Below, in pieces: positions 17,585 to 25,642 of a DNA stretch of 54,934 bases. Position 1 is the first letter of the stretch. Each line of letters starts with the position of its first letter. Source of the DNA: an uncultured Burkholderiales bacterium (lineage in GTDB: Bacteria; Pseudomonadota; Gammaproteobacteria; Burkholderiales; Thiobacillaceae); assembly GCA_937949525.1 (NCBI GenBank), contig CALEDT010000007.1, positions 1 through 54,934 on the forward strand, given 5' to 3'. The position numbers and the translations under genes were made by a program. The notes under the pieces were generated by a model. It did not search any database. It saw nothing but the letters and a program-made list of their open reading frames with translations, and was not told where the DNA came from.

Positions 17585-18871
17585 TCACGCCGCCAGTCTG
17601 TCCAGACAGCGTGCCGCCGCGGCAACGGTGGCGTCGATGTCGGCGTCGCTGTGCGCGGCCGAGACGAAGCCGGCTTCGAACGCCGACGGCGCCAGATAGA
17701 CGCCTTCCAGCAGCATCCGATGGTAGAAGCGATTGAACGCGTCCTTGTCGCTGGCCATCACTTCGGCATAACTGCCGGGCGGCGTGGCGCGGAAATAGAC
17801 GCCGAACATGCCGCCCACCGAGTCGGCGCAGGCGAGCACGCCGGCATCGCGCGCGGCAGCGTTGAAGCCGTCGACCAAGCGGCGGGTTCTGGCGGTGAGC
17901 GCATCGAAGAAGCCCGGTACGGCGATCTTCTCCAGCGTCTTCAGGCCGGCCGCGACCGCCACCGGATTGCCGGACAGGGTGCCGGCCTGATAAACCGGGC
18001 CGAGCGGCGCCAGCCGTTCCATGATGTCGGCGCGGCCGCCGAAGGCGCCCACCGGCAGGCCGCCGCCGATCACCTTGCCGAGCGTGGTCAGGTCCGGGCG
18101 GATGCCGTACAGGCCCTGAACGCCGCCGAGGCCGACGCGGAAGCCGGTCATCACTTCGTCGAAGATCAGCACGGCGCCGTGGCGGGTGCACAGCGCGCGC
18201 AGCGCCTCCAGAAAGCCGGGGCGCGGCTTGATCAGGTTCATGTTGCCGGCCACGGGCTCGACGATGACGCAGGCGATCTCGTCGCCTTTCTCGGCGAACA
18301 GGCGTTCCACCTGATCGATGTCGTTGTAGTCCAGCACCAGCGTGTGGCCGGAGCAGTCGGCCGGCACGCCGGCGGAACTGGGTTGGCCGAAGGTGAGCAG
18401 GCCGGAGCCGGCCTTGACCAGCAGGCTGTCAGCGTGACCGTGGTAGCAGCCCTCGAACTTGACCAGGGTGGCGCGGCCGGTGAAACCGCGCGCGAGGCGG
18501 ATGGCGCTCATGGTCGCCTCCGTGCCGGACGATACCAGGCGCACCTTCTCCAGGCTGGGCATCCGTTCGACCAAGTGCCGGGCCATGTGCAGTTCCAGCT
18601 CGGTCGGCGCGCCGAACGACAGACCCAACGCCGCCGTATCGCACACCGCCCGCACCACGTCGGCGTCGGCATGGCCCAGGATCAGCGGCCCCCAGGAACC
18701 GACGTAATCGAGATACTGCTTGCCGTCGGCATCCCAGACGCGGCTGCCCACGCCCTTGGTGAAGAAGCGCGGCGTGCCGCCGACCGAGCGGAAGGCGCGC
18801 ACCGGCGAGTTGACACCGCCGGGGATGTAGTTGCGGGAGAGTTCGAACAGCTCGTCGTTGCGGGAGGTCAT
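17585..18871 (-). CDS. hemL: Glutamate-1-semialdehyde 2,1-aminomutase HemL
   Basis: A 428-residue PLP enzyme that converts glutamate-1-semialdehyde to 5-aminolevulinate in C5-pathway heme synthesis. Motifs are [61 protein letters not shown] and [18 protein letters not shown] (PLP lysine). ATG overlaps the thiE stop. In other gammaproteobacteria it also follows thiE or sits near rubredoxin. Confidence 0.98.
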   Translation of the reverse strand: MTSRNDELFELSRNYIPGGVNSPVRAFRSVGGTPRFFTKGVGSRVWDADGKQYLDYVGSWGPLILGHADADVVRAVCDTAALGLSFGAPTELELHMARHLVERMPSLEKVRLVSSGTEATMSAIRLARGFTGRATLVKFEGCYHGHADSLLVKAGSGLLTFGQPSSAGVPADCSGHTLVLDYNDIDQVERLFAEKGDEIACVIVEPVAGNMNLIKPRPGFLEALRALCTRHGAVLIFDEVMTGFRVGLGGVQGLYGIRPDLTTLGKVIGGGLPVGAFGGRADIMERLAPLGPVYQAGTLSGNPVAVAAGLKTLEKIAVPGFFDALTARTRRLVDGFNAAARDAGVLACADSVGGMFGVYFRATPPGSYAEVMASDKDAFNRFYHRMLLEGVYLAPSAFEAGFVSAAHSDADIDATVAAAARCLDRLAA

Positions 18872-19527
18872 GCGGTTTCCTCGAAAAATTGCATGAATCG
18901 GCGCGCCGCCCGGTAGGCATCGTCGCTGTCGTAGAGCGCGGAGATCACCGCCAGCAGGTCGGCACCGGCCTCGATCAGCGCCGGCGCGCGCGCCGGGGTG
19001 ATGCCGCCGATGGCACACAGCGGCAGGCCGGTCGCCGCCCTCGCCGCCCCGAGCAGCGCGGGTTGCGCGCGCCGTGCGCCGGGCTTGCTGGACGACGCGA
19101 AGAAACTGCCGAAGGCCAGGTAGTCGGCGCCGGCCGCTGCCGCCGCGCGCGCACGCTCGATGCTTTGATAGCAGGTGGCGCCGAGGATTCTACCGGGCAT
19201 GGCCTGCGCCTGCCCATGGCCGGGCCGGAGCGCATCGAGCCGTGCCCGCGCCTGGGCGAGGTCGCCATCATCGGCGCCGAGATGGACGCCGTCGGCCTCA
19301 ACGGCCAGCGCCAGATCGATCTCGTCGTTGATGATCAGCAGGGCGTCATGACGCCGCGTCAGCGTCCTCAAGGCCATGGCCTGCGCGCTGCGCAGCGTCG
19401 CGTCGGCACGCTTGTGACGGTACTGCAGCACGCGGCAGCCGGCCTCCAGGATGCGCGCAGTGACGTCGAGCAGGCGCCGGGTGTCGTCCCAGTCCGGCGT
19501 CACCGCGTACAGGCCGCGGCGGATCAT
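18868..19527 (-). CDS. thiE: Thiamine-phosphate synthase ThiE
   Basis: A 219-residue TIM-barrel enzyme joining hydroxymethylpyrimidine diphosphate and thiazole phosphate. It has [70 protein letters not shown] and LCAIGGITP. Its start overlaps the thiD stop (ATGA), so ThiD and ThiE, which act in sequence, are coupled. Confidence 0.96.
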   Translation of the reverse strand: MIRRGLYAVTPDWDDTRRLLDVTARILEAGCRVLQYRHKRADATLRSAQAMALRTLTRRHDALLIINDEIDLALAVEADGVHLGADDGDLAQARARLDALRPGHGQAQAMPGRILGATCYQSIERARAAAAAGADYLAFGSFFASSSKPGARRAQPALLGAARAATGLPLCAIGGITPARAPALIEAGADLLAVISALYDSDDAYRAARRFMQFFEETA

Positions 19528-20369
19528 GACGCGTCGCCGTCATCGTCGCCGCGGATCCAGTACAGCCGATCGGGAATGTACTGGCCCATGCCCGGGCGAT
19601 ACGCGTGGACCAGTGCCTGGTAGGTGTAGTCCTGCGCCTCGCGCGCGGCTTCGGCGACTTCCTGGCCCAAGGCCAGGAATCCGGCCAGCGCCGCGGCCAG
19701 GGTGCAGCCCGAGCCATGGTAGCTGCCGGGCAGCCGGTCCCACTGCAGGCGATGCACCACGCCGCGGCTGTTGTACAAGGTGTTGGCGACGCGCGCGCCT
19801 TGTTCGTGCGCGCCGGTGATCAACACGTATTCGCAGCCCAGATCGAGCAGGCGGCGTGCGCATTCGGTCAGCGCCGGGTCATCGCCCTCGGTGTCGACCT
19901 CCTCGGCCAGACGGCGGGCCTCGATGCTGTTCGGCGTCAGCACCGTGGTCTGCGGCAGCAGCAGGTCGCGCAGCGCCGCGATCAATTCCTCGTTGGCCAG
20001 GGCGTCGCCCCGACCGGAGGCGAGCACCGGGTCCAGCACCAGCGGAATGTCGGGATAGTCGGCCACCACCTCGGCGATCGCCGTGACCGCCTCGACGCTG
20101 CCGAGCATGCCCAGCTTGATCGCCGCCACCGGCATGTCCTCCAGAACCCCGCGCGCCTGGTCGGCGATCCATTCGGCGTCGATCGGCAGGAAATCGTCCA
20201 CGCCGATGGTGTCCTGCACGGTGATCGCGGTGACCACGCTCAATGCGTGGCAACCCAGGCTCGCCAGCGTCAGCACGTCTGCCTGCATGCCGGCGCCGCC
20301 GGTGGGATCGGTGCCGGAGAACACCAGCACGGCCGGGGGGGACGGGTGGCGGGAAGGCTGTGCGGACAT
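19524..20369 (-). CDS. thiD: Hydroxymethylpyrimidine/phosphomethylpyrimidine kinase ThiD
   Basis: A ribokinase-fold kinase of about 281 residues supplying HMP diphosphate to ThiE. It shows VLVFSGTDPTGGAGMQADVLTL, HALSVVTAITVQDT, IKLGMLGS, LDPVLASGRGD and the anion hole/catalytic GSYHGSGCTLAAALAGFLALG. The start is uncertain: ATG at 20369 begins just before the domain but has no clear ribosome site; an ATG at 20429 would add a Pro-rich PAKTPAKTPA lead encoded by a 12-bp tandem repeat. A long tail (YRPGMGQYIPDRLYWIRGDDD) ends the protein. Confidence 0.93.
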   Translation of the reverse strand: MSAQPSRHPSPPAVLVFSGTDPTGGAGMQADVLTLASLGCHALSVVTAITVQDTIGVDDFLPIDAEWIADQARGVLEDMPVAAIKLGMLGSVEAVTAIAEVVADYPDIPLVLDPVLASGRGDALANEELIAALRDLLLPQTTVLTPNSIEARRLAEEVDTEGDDPALTECARRLLDLGCEYVLITGAHEQGARVANTLYNSRGVVHRLQWDRLPGSYHGSGCTLAAALAGFLALGQEVAEAAREAQDYTYQALVHAYRPGMGQYIPDRLYWIRGDDDGDAS

Positions 20370-20403
20370 GGCGGGGGTCTTGGCGGGGGTCTTGGCGGGG
20401 GGG
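20370..20403. repeat. 12-bp tandem repeat at the thiD 5' end
   Basis: GGCGGGGGTCTT occurs at 20370-20381 and 20382-20393, with a partial third copy (GGCGGGG) after it. On the thiD strand it would encode KTPA repeats or lie in the leader. Confidence 0.7.
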
Positions 20404-20428
20404 TGACGTCGCGGCGTCGGAATCGGCA

Positions 20429-20437
20429 TATTATTAC
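20429..20437. promoter_or_regulatory. AT-rich shared promoter island between thiD and rubredoxin
   Basis: ATATTATTA stands out in very GC-rich sequence. It offers -10-like hexamers on both strands (TATTAT forward, TAATAT reverse) at plausible distances from the rubredoxin start at 20465 and a thiD start at 20369. No strong -35 on either side. Confidence 0.35.
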
Positions 20438-20464
20438 ATCGGCGCAACGTGACCCGGAGGCAGC

Positions 20465-20635
20465 GTGGCTGGAGAGGCCTGGATGTGCGTGGTGTGCGGT
20501 TTTCTGTACGAGGAGGCCAAGGGACGGCCGGAAGACGGCATCCCGCCCGGAACCCCTTGGGAAGACGTGCCGGTCAACTGGTCGTGTCCGGAATGCGGCG
20601 CGCGCAAGGAGGATTTCGAACGGTTGGGAGGATGA
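20465..20635 (+). CDS. rubA: Rubredoxin
   Basis: A 56-residue iron electron carrier starting with [23 protein letters not shown], then [20 protein letters not shown] and RKEDFERL. The four Cys (residues 8, 11, 41, 44) form the two C-x-x-C knuckles of the Fe(Cys)4 site. CGGAGG lies at 20455-20460 with good spacing. In this group rubredoxin commonly lies between thiD/hemL and pilG, as here. The partner oxidoreductase is not in the window. Confidence 0.95.
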   Translation: MAGEAWMCVVCGFLYEEAKGRPEDGIPPGTPWEDVPVNWSCPECGARKEDFERLGG

Positions 20636-20897
20636 ACACCGGACGTCTAAAGCCCGCCGCGTTTCCGGCGTTATGGCGCCGAGCGCGCGGGCGTGAAACA
20701 ATGCGCGCGGACTGCCATGCGCTTTCAGCCGCGGTGGGGCTGGGCAGGCAGCAGGGATGTGTCAATCAAGGGGAAGCGGTGATGGACCACGGTGGCCGAA
20801 GCGGCGGTCGCGTGCGCGTTTCGCTCAGGCCGGGGCGCGACACTGCGCGTCTTGCTGTTCGGGATCCGAGGCCAACGGAACTTTGAGGAGACCCGAC
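20636..20897. other. 262-base spacer, no gene seen
   Basis: No reading frame here looks like a protein. A 34-codon Arg-rich frame from 20782 has a passable ribosome site but no recognisable content. The stretch probably carries the promoter of the operon beginning at 20898, though I see no convincing -35/-10 pair. Confidence 0.4.
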
Positions 20898-22076
20898 ATG
20901 CGCACAGTCTTGGTATTGTTGTTCTGCCTGTTTTCCTGGGGCGCCCAGGCGCGCGAGGCGCTGGTGCTGAATGTGACGCTGGATTACGACCAGGAACACA
21001 ATCACGTGGTCAACCAGGCGTTGTTCCGCGATCTGGCCAGATACCTGGAGCAGGAAGTGGGCAGGCCGGTGCGTCTGGTCATGTCGCAGAATGCCGAGCG
21101 CGTGGGCGAGCGCATCCGTACCGCGTCGTTCGATCTGGTGCTGGCGCCGGGGCAGTTGATCGGCGTCGCCGCGCGTCACGGCTACACCCCGGTGGCCAGG
21201 ACCGAGGAGCAGGCGCGGGTGCAGCTCCTGGCGCGCAAGGACAAGGCGCCCGGCGACCTCGACACCGCGCGTGGCCTGCGGGTGGTGCTGCCGCACCGCG
21301 AATCCCTGGTCAGCTATCTGTTCAACGGCGAGATGAACGCACGCGGCCTGTCGCCCAGCAGCCATTTCCGCCAGGTGCAATACCTCAATCGCTACGACGC
21401 CGTGCTCTATGCCATGGAAATCGGCCAGGCCGAGCTGATCGCCGTGAAGGAGAGCGCGGCGCGCGACTGGCTGCGGCGCAACAAGGACATCGCCGTGGTG
21501 GGCACCCTGCACGACGTGCCGGCGGCGGGTGTCGCGGTCAATGACCAGCTGGACGAAGCCACCCGGACGCGCGTGCGCGTGGCCTTCACGCGCTTGGACA
21601 AGACCCTGGAGGGGCGACTGGCGCGTGCCGGCATCGGCACCTTCATTCCCGCCGACCACGCCGATTTCGAGTTCGTCTCCACGCGCGGCTTCTACACGCC
21701 GGAGGTGCTGCCGGGCGGCACCATCGTCACCGCCGAGCAGGTCAGGAAGCTGCTCGAGCAAGGCGCCAAACTGTACGACGTGCGGCCGCAGACGCACTAT
21801 CGCGAAGCGCACATCCCCGGCGCCATCAACGTCACCTATCACATGAACAGCGCCAAGGAAATCGACTACGACGACAGCGTCGACCAGTTCGACATCGCCA
21901 AGTTGCCGGCCGACAAGAACGCACCCATCATTCTGCAGTGCAACGGCGCGGAATGCTGGTATAGCTACAAGGCGTCGCGCTATCTGATCAAGCGTGGCTA
22001 CACGAAAGTGCACTGGTTCCGTACCGGCCTTCCGGCCTGGCGCGGCGCGGGCTACCCAGTGCAGCGCGGTTCATGA
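20898..22076 (+). CDS. Exported PhnD-like binding protein fused to a rhodanese domain
   Basis: A 392-residue protein with signal peptide MRTVLVLLFCLFSWGAQA. Residues about 20-265 are a PhnD/phosphonate-type periplasmic binding domain (LYDLARYLEQEVGRPVRLVMSQ-like helix, FDLVLAPGQLIGVAARHGYTPV, LPHRESLVSYLFNGEMNARG). Residues about 280-390 are a rhodanese fold (AKLYDVRPQTHYREAHIPGA, IILQCNGAECWYSYKA, KVHWFRTGLPAWRGAGYPV) with active-site Cys348 and a second Cys353. GAGGAG precedes the ATG. It lies 28 bases before pilG on the same strand. It may capture and process a small sulfur compound in the periplasm; this is inference. Confidence 0.8.
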   Translation: MRTVLVLLFCLFSWGAQAREALVLNVTLDYDQEHNHVVNQALFRDLARYLEQEVGRPVRLVMSQNAERVGERIRTASFDLVLAPGQLIGVAARHGYTPVARTEEQARVQLLARKDKAPGDLDTARGLRVVLPHRESLVSYLFNGEMNARGLSPSSHFRQVQYLNRYDAVLYAMEIGQAELIAVKESAARDWLRRNKDIAVVGTLHDVPAAGVAVNDQLDEATRTRVRVAFTRLDKTLEGRLARAGIGTFIPADHADFEFVSTRGFYTPEVLPGGTIVTAEQVRKLLEQGAKLYDVRPQTHYREAHIPGAINVTYHMNSAKEIDYDDSVDQFDIAKLPADKNAPIILQCNGAECWYSYKASRYLIKRGYTKVHWFRTGLPAWRGAGYPVQRGS

Positions 22077-22104
22077 CGCGCGCAGCCGATTTTCAGGAGG
22101 ACAT

Positions 22105-22500
22105 GTGGAAGAAGCCGATGACTTGACCGGTACCAAGGTGATGGTGATCGACGACAGCAACACCATCCGCCGCAGCGCCGAGATTTTCCTGGTGAAGACC
22201 GGCTGCGAGGTGATCCTGGCCGAAGACGGCTTCGACGCGTTGGCGAAGATCGCCGACCACCATCCCGAGGTCATCTTCGTCGACATCATGATGCCCCGCC
22301 TGGACGGTTACCAGACCTGCGCGCTGATCAAGAAGAACCCGCGCCTGCGTGACACGCCGGTGATCATGCTGTCGAGCAAGGACGGACTGTTCGACCGGGC
22401 GCGCGGTCGTCTGGTCGGCTCCGACGAATACCTGACCAAACCCTTCACCAAGGATACGCTGCTGGACGCGGTGCGACGTCACCGGCGCAAGCGCGGCTGA
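22105..22500 (+). CDS. pilG: Twitching motility response regulator PilG
   Basis: A 131-residue single receiver domain: KVMVIDDSNTIRRSAEIFLVK, phosphoacceptor Asp in VIFVDIMMPRLDGYQTC, PVIMLSSKDGLFD with the conserved Ser, and SDEYLTKPF with the Lys. PilG receives phosphate from ChpA and promotes pilus extension. The start is GTG at 22105, behind CAGGAGG; the ATG at 22103 is out of frame and hits a stop quickly. First gene of the classic pilGHIJ-chpA order. Confidence 0.93.
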   Translation: MEEADDLTGTKVMVIDDSNTIRRSAEIFLVKTGCEVILAEDGFDALAKIADHHPEVIFVDIMMPRLDGYQTCALIKKNPRLRDTPVIMLSSKDGLFDRARGRLVGSDEYLTKPFTKDTLLDAVRRHRRKRG

Positions 22501-22523
22501 CTCACGGAGCGAACGCACGCATC

Positions 22524-22892
22524 ATGCCCATACGCAAGATACTGGTGGTCGACGACTCGCCGACCGAACGTTTCTTCCTCACCGACCTGCTGCGCACGCA
22601 GGGTTACGACGTGCTCACCGCCGAAAGCGGTGAACAGGGTGTGGCCATGGCCAAAGGCGAGCGGCCCGATCTGATCCTCATGGATGTGGTGATGCCCGGG
22701 CTCAACGGTTTCCAGGCCACGCGCCAGCTCACGCGCAATCCCGAGACCCAGGGTATTCCGGTGATCATGTGCACCACCAAGGGCCAGGAAACCGATCGTG
22801 TCTGGGGCTTGCGCCAGGGCGCGGTCGATTACCTGGTCAAACCCGTGGCGGTTGAGGACCTGGTCGCCAAGATTCGGGCACTGGGCGGATGA
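22524..22892 (+). CDS. pilH: Twitching motility response regulator PilH
   Basis: A 122-residue receiver: ILVVDDSPTERFFLTDLL, Asp in DLILMDVVMPGLNGFQATRQL, PVIMCTTKGQETD, and DYLVKPV. In Pseudomonas PilH opposes or resets PilG signalling. Stop overlaps pilI. Confidence 0.93.
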   Translation: MPIRKILVVDDSPTERFFLTDLLRTQGYDVLTAESGEQGVAMAKGERPDLILMDVVMPGLNGFQATRQLTRNPETQGIPVIMCTTKGQETDRVWGLRQGAVDYLVKPVAVEDLVAKIRALGG

Positions 22893-23407
22893 ACGAGCAG
22901 AGCGGCGAGAGCCTGCGCGATTTCCAGGCGCGTCTGGCCGCCCGCCTGCGCGATGCACAGGCGGGCGGCGGCGCTACGTCCAAGCTGGGCTTTACCGCCG
23001 GCGGGCGAGCTTGGCTGGTGCGGCTGGATCAGATCAACGAGGTGGTGACGGTGCCGGACCTGGCGGAGGCGCCGTGGGCCAAGCCATGGTTCGCTGGGGT
23101 GGCCAGCGTGCGTGGCGCGCTGTACGGCTGCGTCGATCTGGCCGCTTACCTCGGTCTGGCCGAGCCCATGGCGCGCGGCGAGAGTCGTCTGCTGCTGGCG
23201 CACCCGCGTTTCGGCATCAATGCCGCGCTGCGCATCGAACGCGCGCTGGGCCTGCGCGCCATCGCCGACCTCGCCGAGGAACCGGTGGACGGGCCGGCGC
23301 CAGTGTGGCAGAGCGGGCACTGGCGCGACTCGACCGGGCAGATCTGGACGGAACTGGATGTGGAAACCCTGGTGACCGCGCCCGAATTTCTGGAGGCCGG
23401 AGTATGA
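22889..23407 (+). CDS. pilI: CheW-like adaptor PilI
   Basis: A 172-residue CheW-domain protein that couples the PilJ receptor to ChpA. Features are LGFTAGGRAWLVRLDQINEVVTVPDLAEAPWAKPWFAGVASVRG, the CheW fold start, and LYGCVDLAAYLGL. ATG overlaps pilH (ATGA). Length is normal for PilI. Confidence 0.9.
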   Translation: MNEQSGESLRDFQARLAARLRDAQAGGGATSKLGFTAGGRAWLVRLDQINEVVTVPDLAEAPWAKPWFAGVASVRGALYGCVDLAAYLGLAEPMARGESRLLLAHPRFGINAALRIERALGLRAIADLAEEPVDGPAPVWQSGHWRDSTGQIWTELDVETLVTAPEFLEAGV

Positions 23408-23452
23408 AGCACAGCGTGCAGTGCGCACGGATGAACTGAAGGGGAGCATGAA

Positions 23453-25555
23453 GTGAGTGACATGACGCAAGCGGGCGGTGGCATCTTTGCGCGCCTGGCG
23501 GGGGCCATGCGGGCCGGTGACGGGGCCGGCTGGCGGCGCTGGGCATCGCTCGATCCCGGTGCCTTGCCGCTGTTGCGCACGCTTCCGCCTTCGCGGCGCG
23601 CGCGCGCACTGGTCGTCGTTCTGGTGGTGATGCTGCTGCTGGCCGGTGTGAGCATGGTGTGGAACGGCATCCAGGTCGGCAACCGCGCCGCCTACATCGA
23701 GATTTCCACCCGCCTGCAGATGCTGTCGCAACGTTACACCAAGACCGCTCAGCAGGCGGTGCTGGGCAACCGGCCCGCGTTCGCGCAGCTCGACGAGAGC
23801 CGCCGCCAGTTCGCCGAGGGCCTCGACCAACTGATCAACGGCGGCGGCGGTGTTCCTGCCTCGCCCGCGCATCTGCGCGCGGATCTGGATGCGCTGCAGG
23901 CACGCTGGGAGGTTTCGCGCAAGCACATCGAGACCCTGGTCCAGCAACAGGACATGCTGGTCAGCCTGGCGCGGGCGTTGGCCGAGATCAACCAGCGCAA
24001 CAGCGAACTGCTCGACCTGACCGAACAACTCGCCGCGCTGCTGCCGGCGGACGCCCGCCGCCAGTCGGCGTTCGCCAACCAGCAGGCATTGTGGACCCAG
24101 CGCATGGCCAAGAACGCCAACGCGCTGATGGCGTCCGACCGCATCGACCCCGAGACGGCCTACCAGTTGGGCCAGGATACCGAGACTTTCCGCGAGGTGC
24201 TGACCTGGATGCGCGACGGCAATCCCGGCATCGGCCTGCAGCCGGTGCGCGATGCCGACGCGCGCGAAAAACTGCTGGAACTGGAGGAGGTGTTCACGCG
24301 CTTCGAGGAGCAGACCCGCGGCATCCTCGGCAACATGCCGTTGCTGGTCGAGGCGAAGCGCGCGGCGCGCGAGATCTTCGACGAGTCCGAACAGTTGCTG
24401 ACCATGACCCAGGCGTTGACCCAGCGCTATCAAGCGCTGGGCACGCGCGTGCCGCTGGTGCTGGCGGTGCTGTTCGCGCTGGTGGCCTTGGTGGCGCTGG
24501 TGGCCCTGGGGTCGGCCAACGTCGCGGAAGCGCGCGCGCGCGCGGAGGAGGCGGCGCAGGAGAACCGCCGCAACCAGGACGCCATCCTGCGCCTGTTGAA
24601 CGAGATGGGCGACCTGGCCGAGGGCGACCTGACCGTGCAGGCGACGGTGACCGAGGACATCACCGGCGCCATCGCCGACTCGGTCAACTACGCCATCGAG
24701 GAGCTGCGCAACCTGGTGCAGGGCATCAACCGCGCGGCGGAACAGGTGACCACCGCCACCACCGACGCGCGCGCCGTGTCCGACGCACTGCTCGCCGCCG
24801 CCGAGGAGCAGGCGCGCCAGATCGAGGAAGCCACGGACGCGGTCAGCCAGATGTCCGGCTCCATCGCGCAGGTGTCGCGCAGCGCGGTGGAATCCGCCGA
24901 GGTCGCGGAACGTTCGCTGGCGACCGCGCGCAAGGGCGGCGATTCCGTGCGCGCCGCCATCGCCGGCATGAATGCCATTCGCGATCAGATCCAGGATACG
25001 TCCAAGCGCATCAAGCGCCTGGGCGAGTCGTCGCAGGAAATCGGCGGCATCGTCGATCTGATCGCCGATATCACCGAGCAGACCAATGTGCTCGCGCTCA
25101 ATGCCGCCATCCAAGCCGCCGCCGCCGGCGAGGCGGGGCGCGGCTTCACCGTGGTGGCCGAGGAGGTCCAACGCCTGGCCGAGCGCTCCGCGCAGGCGAC
25201 CCGACGCATCGGCGCCATCGTCAAGACCATTCAGACCGACACGCAGGATGCGGTCAACGCCATGGAGATTTCCACCCAGGGTGTGGTGGAAGGAACGGCG
25301 CGTTCGGATGCCGCCGGACACTCGCTGGCGGAGATCGAGAGCGTGTCGGAGGAGCTGGCCCGTCTGATCCAGAGCATCTCCGATGCCACCGTGGCGCAGG
25401 CGGATACCGCCGAGCGCATCGCCGGCAACATGCGCGCGATTCTGCGCATCACCGAGCAGGCATCCGAAGGCGCGCGGCGCAGCGCCCGCAGCGTCGGCGA
25501 ACTGGCGGTGCTGTCGGACGAGCTCAAGGTATCGGTCTCCGGCTTCAAGTTGTGA
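23453..25555 (+). CDS. pilJ: Methyl-accepting chemoreceptor PilJ
   Basis: A 700-residue inner-membrane receptor. It has a first membrane segment near residues 45-65 ([19 protein letters not shown]), a periplasmic helical PilJ-type domain with [21 protein letters not shown]-like sequence, a second membrane segment near 333-357, a HAMP-like stretch, and the conserved signalling tip [28 protein letters not shown]. It ends VSGFKL. The start is GTG with AGGGGAG upstream. It has no C-terminal CheR-tether pentapeptide. Confidence 0.94.
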   Translation: MSDMTQAGGGIFARLAGAMRAGDGAGWRRWASLDPGALPLLRTLPPSRRARALVVVLVVMLLLAGVSMVWNGIQVGNRAAYIEISTRLQMLSQRYTKTAQQAVLGNRPAFAQLDESRRQFAEGLDQLINGGGGVPASPAHLRADLDALQARWEVSRKHIETLVQQQDMLVSLARALAEINQRNSELLDLTEQLAALLPADARRQSAFANQQALWTQRMAKNANALMASDRIDPETAYQLGQDTETFREVLTWMRDGNPGIGLQPVRDADAREKLLELEEVFTRFEEQTRGILGNMPLLVEAKRAAREIFDESEQLLTMTQALTQRYQALGTRVPLVLAVLFALVALVALVALGSANVAEARARAEEAAQENRRNQDAILRLLNEMGDLAEGDLTVQATVTEDITGAIADSVNYAIEELRNLVQGINRAAEQVTTATTDARAVSDALLAAAEEQARQIEEATDAVSQMSGSIAQVSRSAVESAEVAERSLATARKGGDSVRAAIAGMNAIRDQIQDTSKRIKRLGESSQEIGGIVDLIADITEQTNVLALNAAIQAAAAGEAGRGFTVVAEEVQRLAERSAQATRRIGAIVKTIQTDTQDAVNAMEISTQGVVEGTARSDAAGHSLAEIESVSEELARLIQSISDATVAQADTAERIAGNMRAILRITEQASEGARRSARSVGELAVLSDELKVSVSGFKL

Positions 25556-25642
25556 GCGCGCGCGCCGTGACGCAAAACCTCGCCGTGTTGGCGGCGGACG
25601 CCGGCGCTGGCGCAGCGTCTCTTAGCCTGCTTTGGAGTGGCC

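Noticed and set aside
20782-20886. 34-codon Arg-rich frame before the PhnD-rhodanese gene
   Set aside because: Has a possible ribosome site, but composition is that of random GC-rich DNA and it has no recognisable motif.
22829-25321. Very long open frame on the minus strand (830 codons) opposite pilI and pilJ
   Set aside because: Low-complexity Gly/Arg/His-rich translation, no domain; it mirrors the GC-rich codon bias of the pilJ gene on the other strand.
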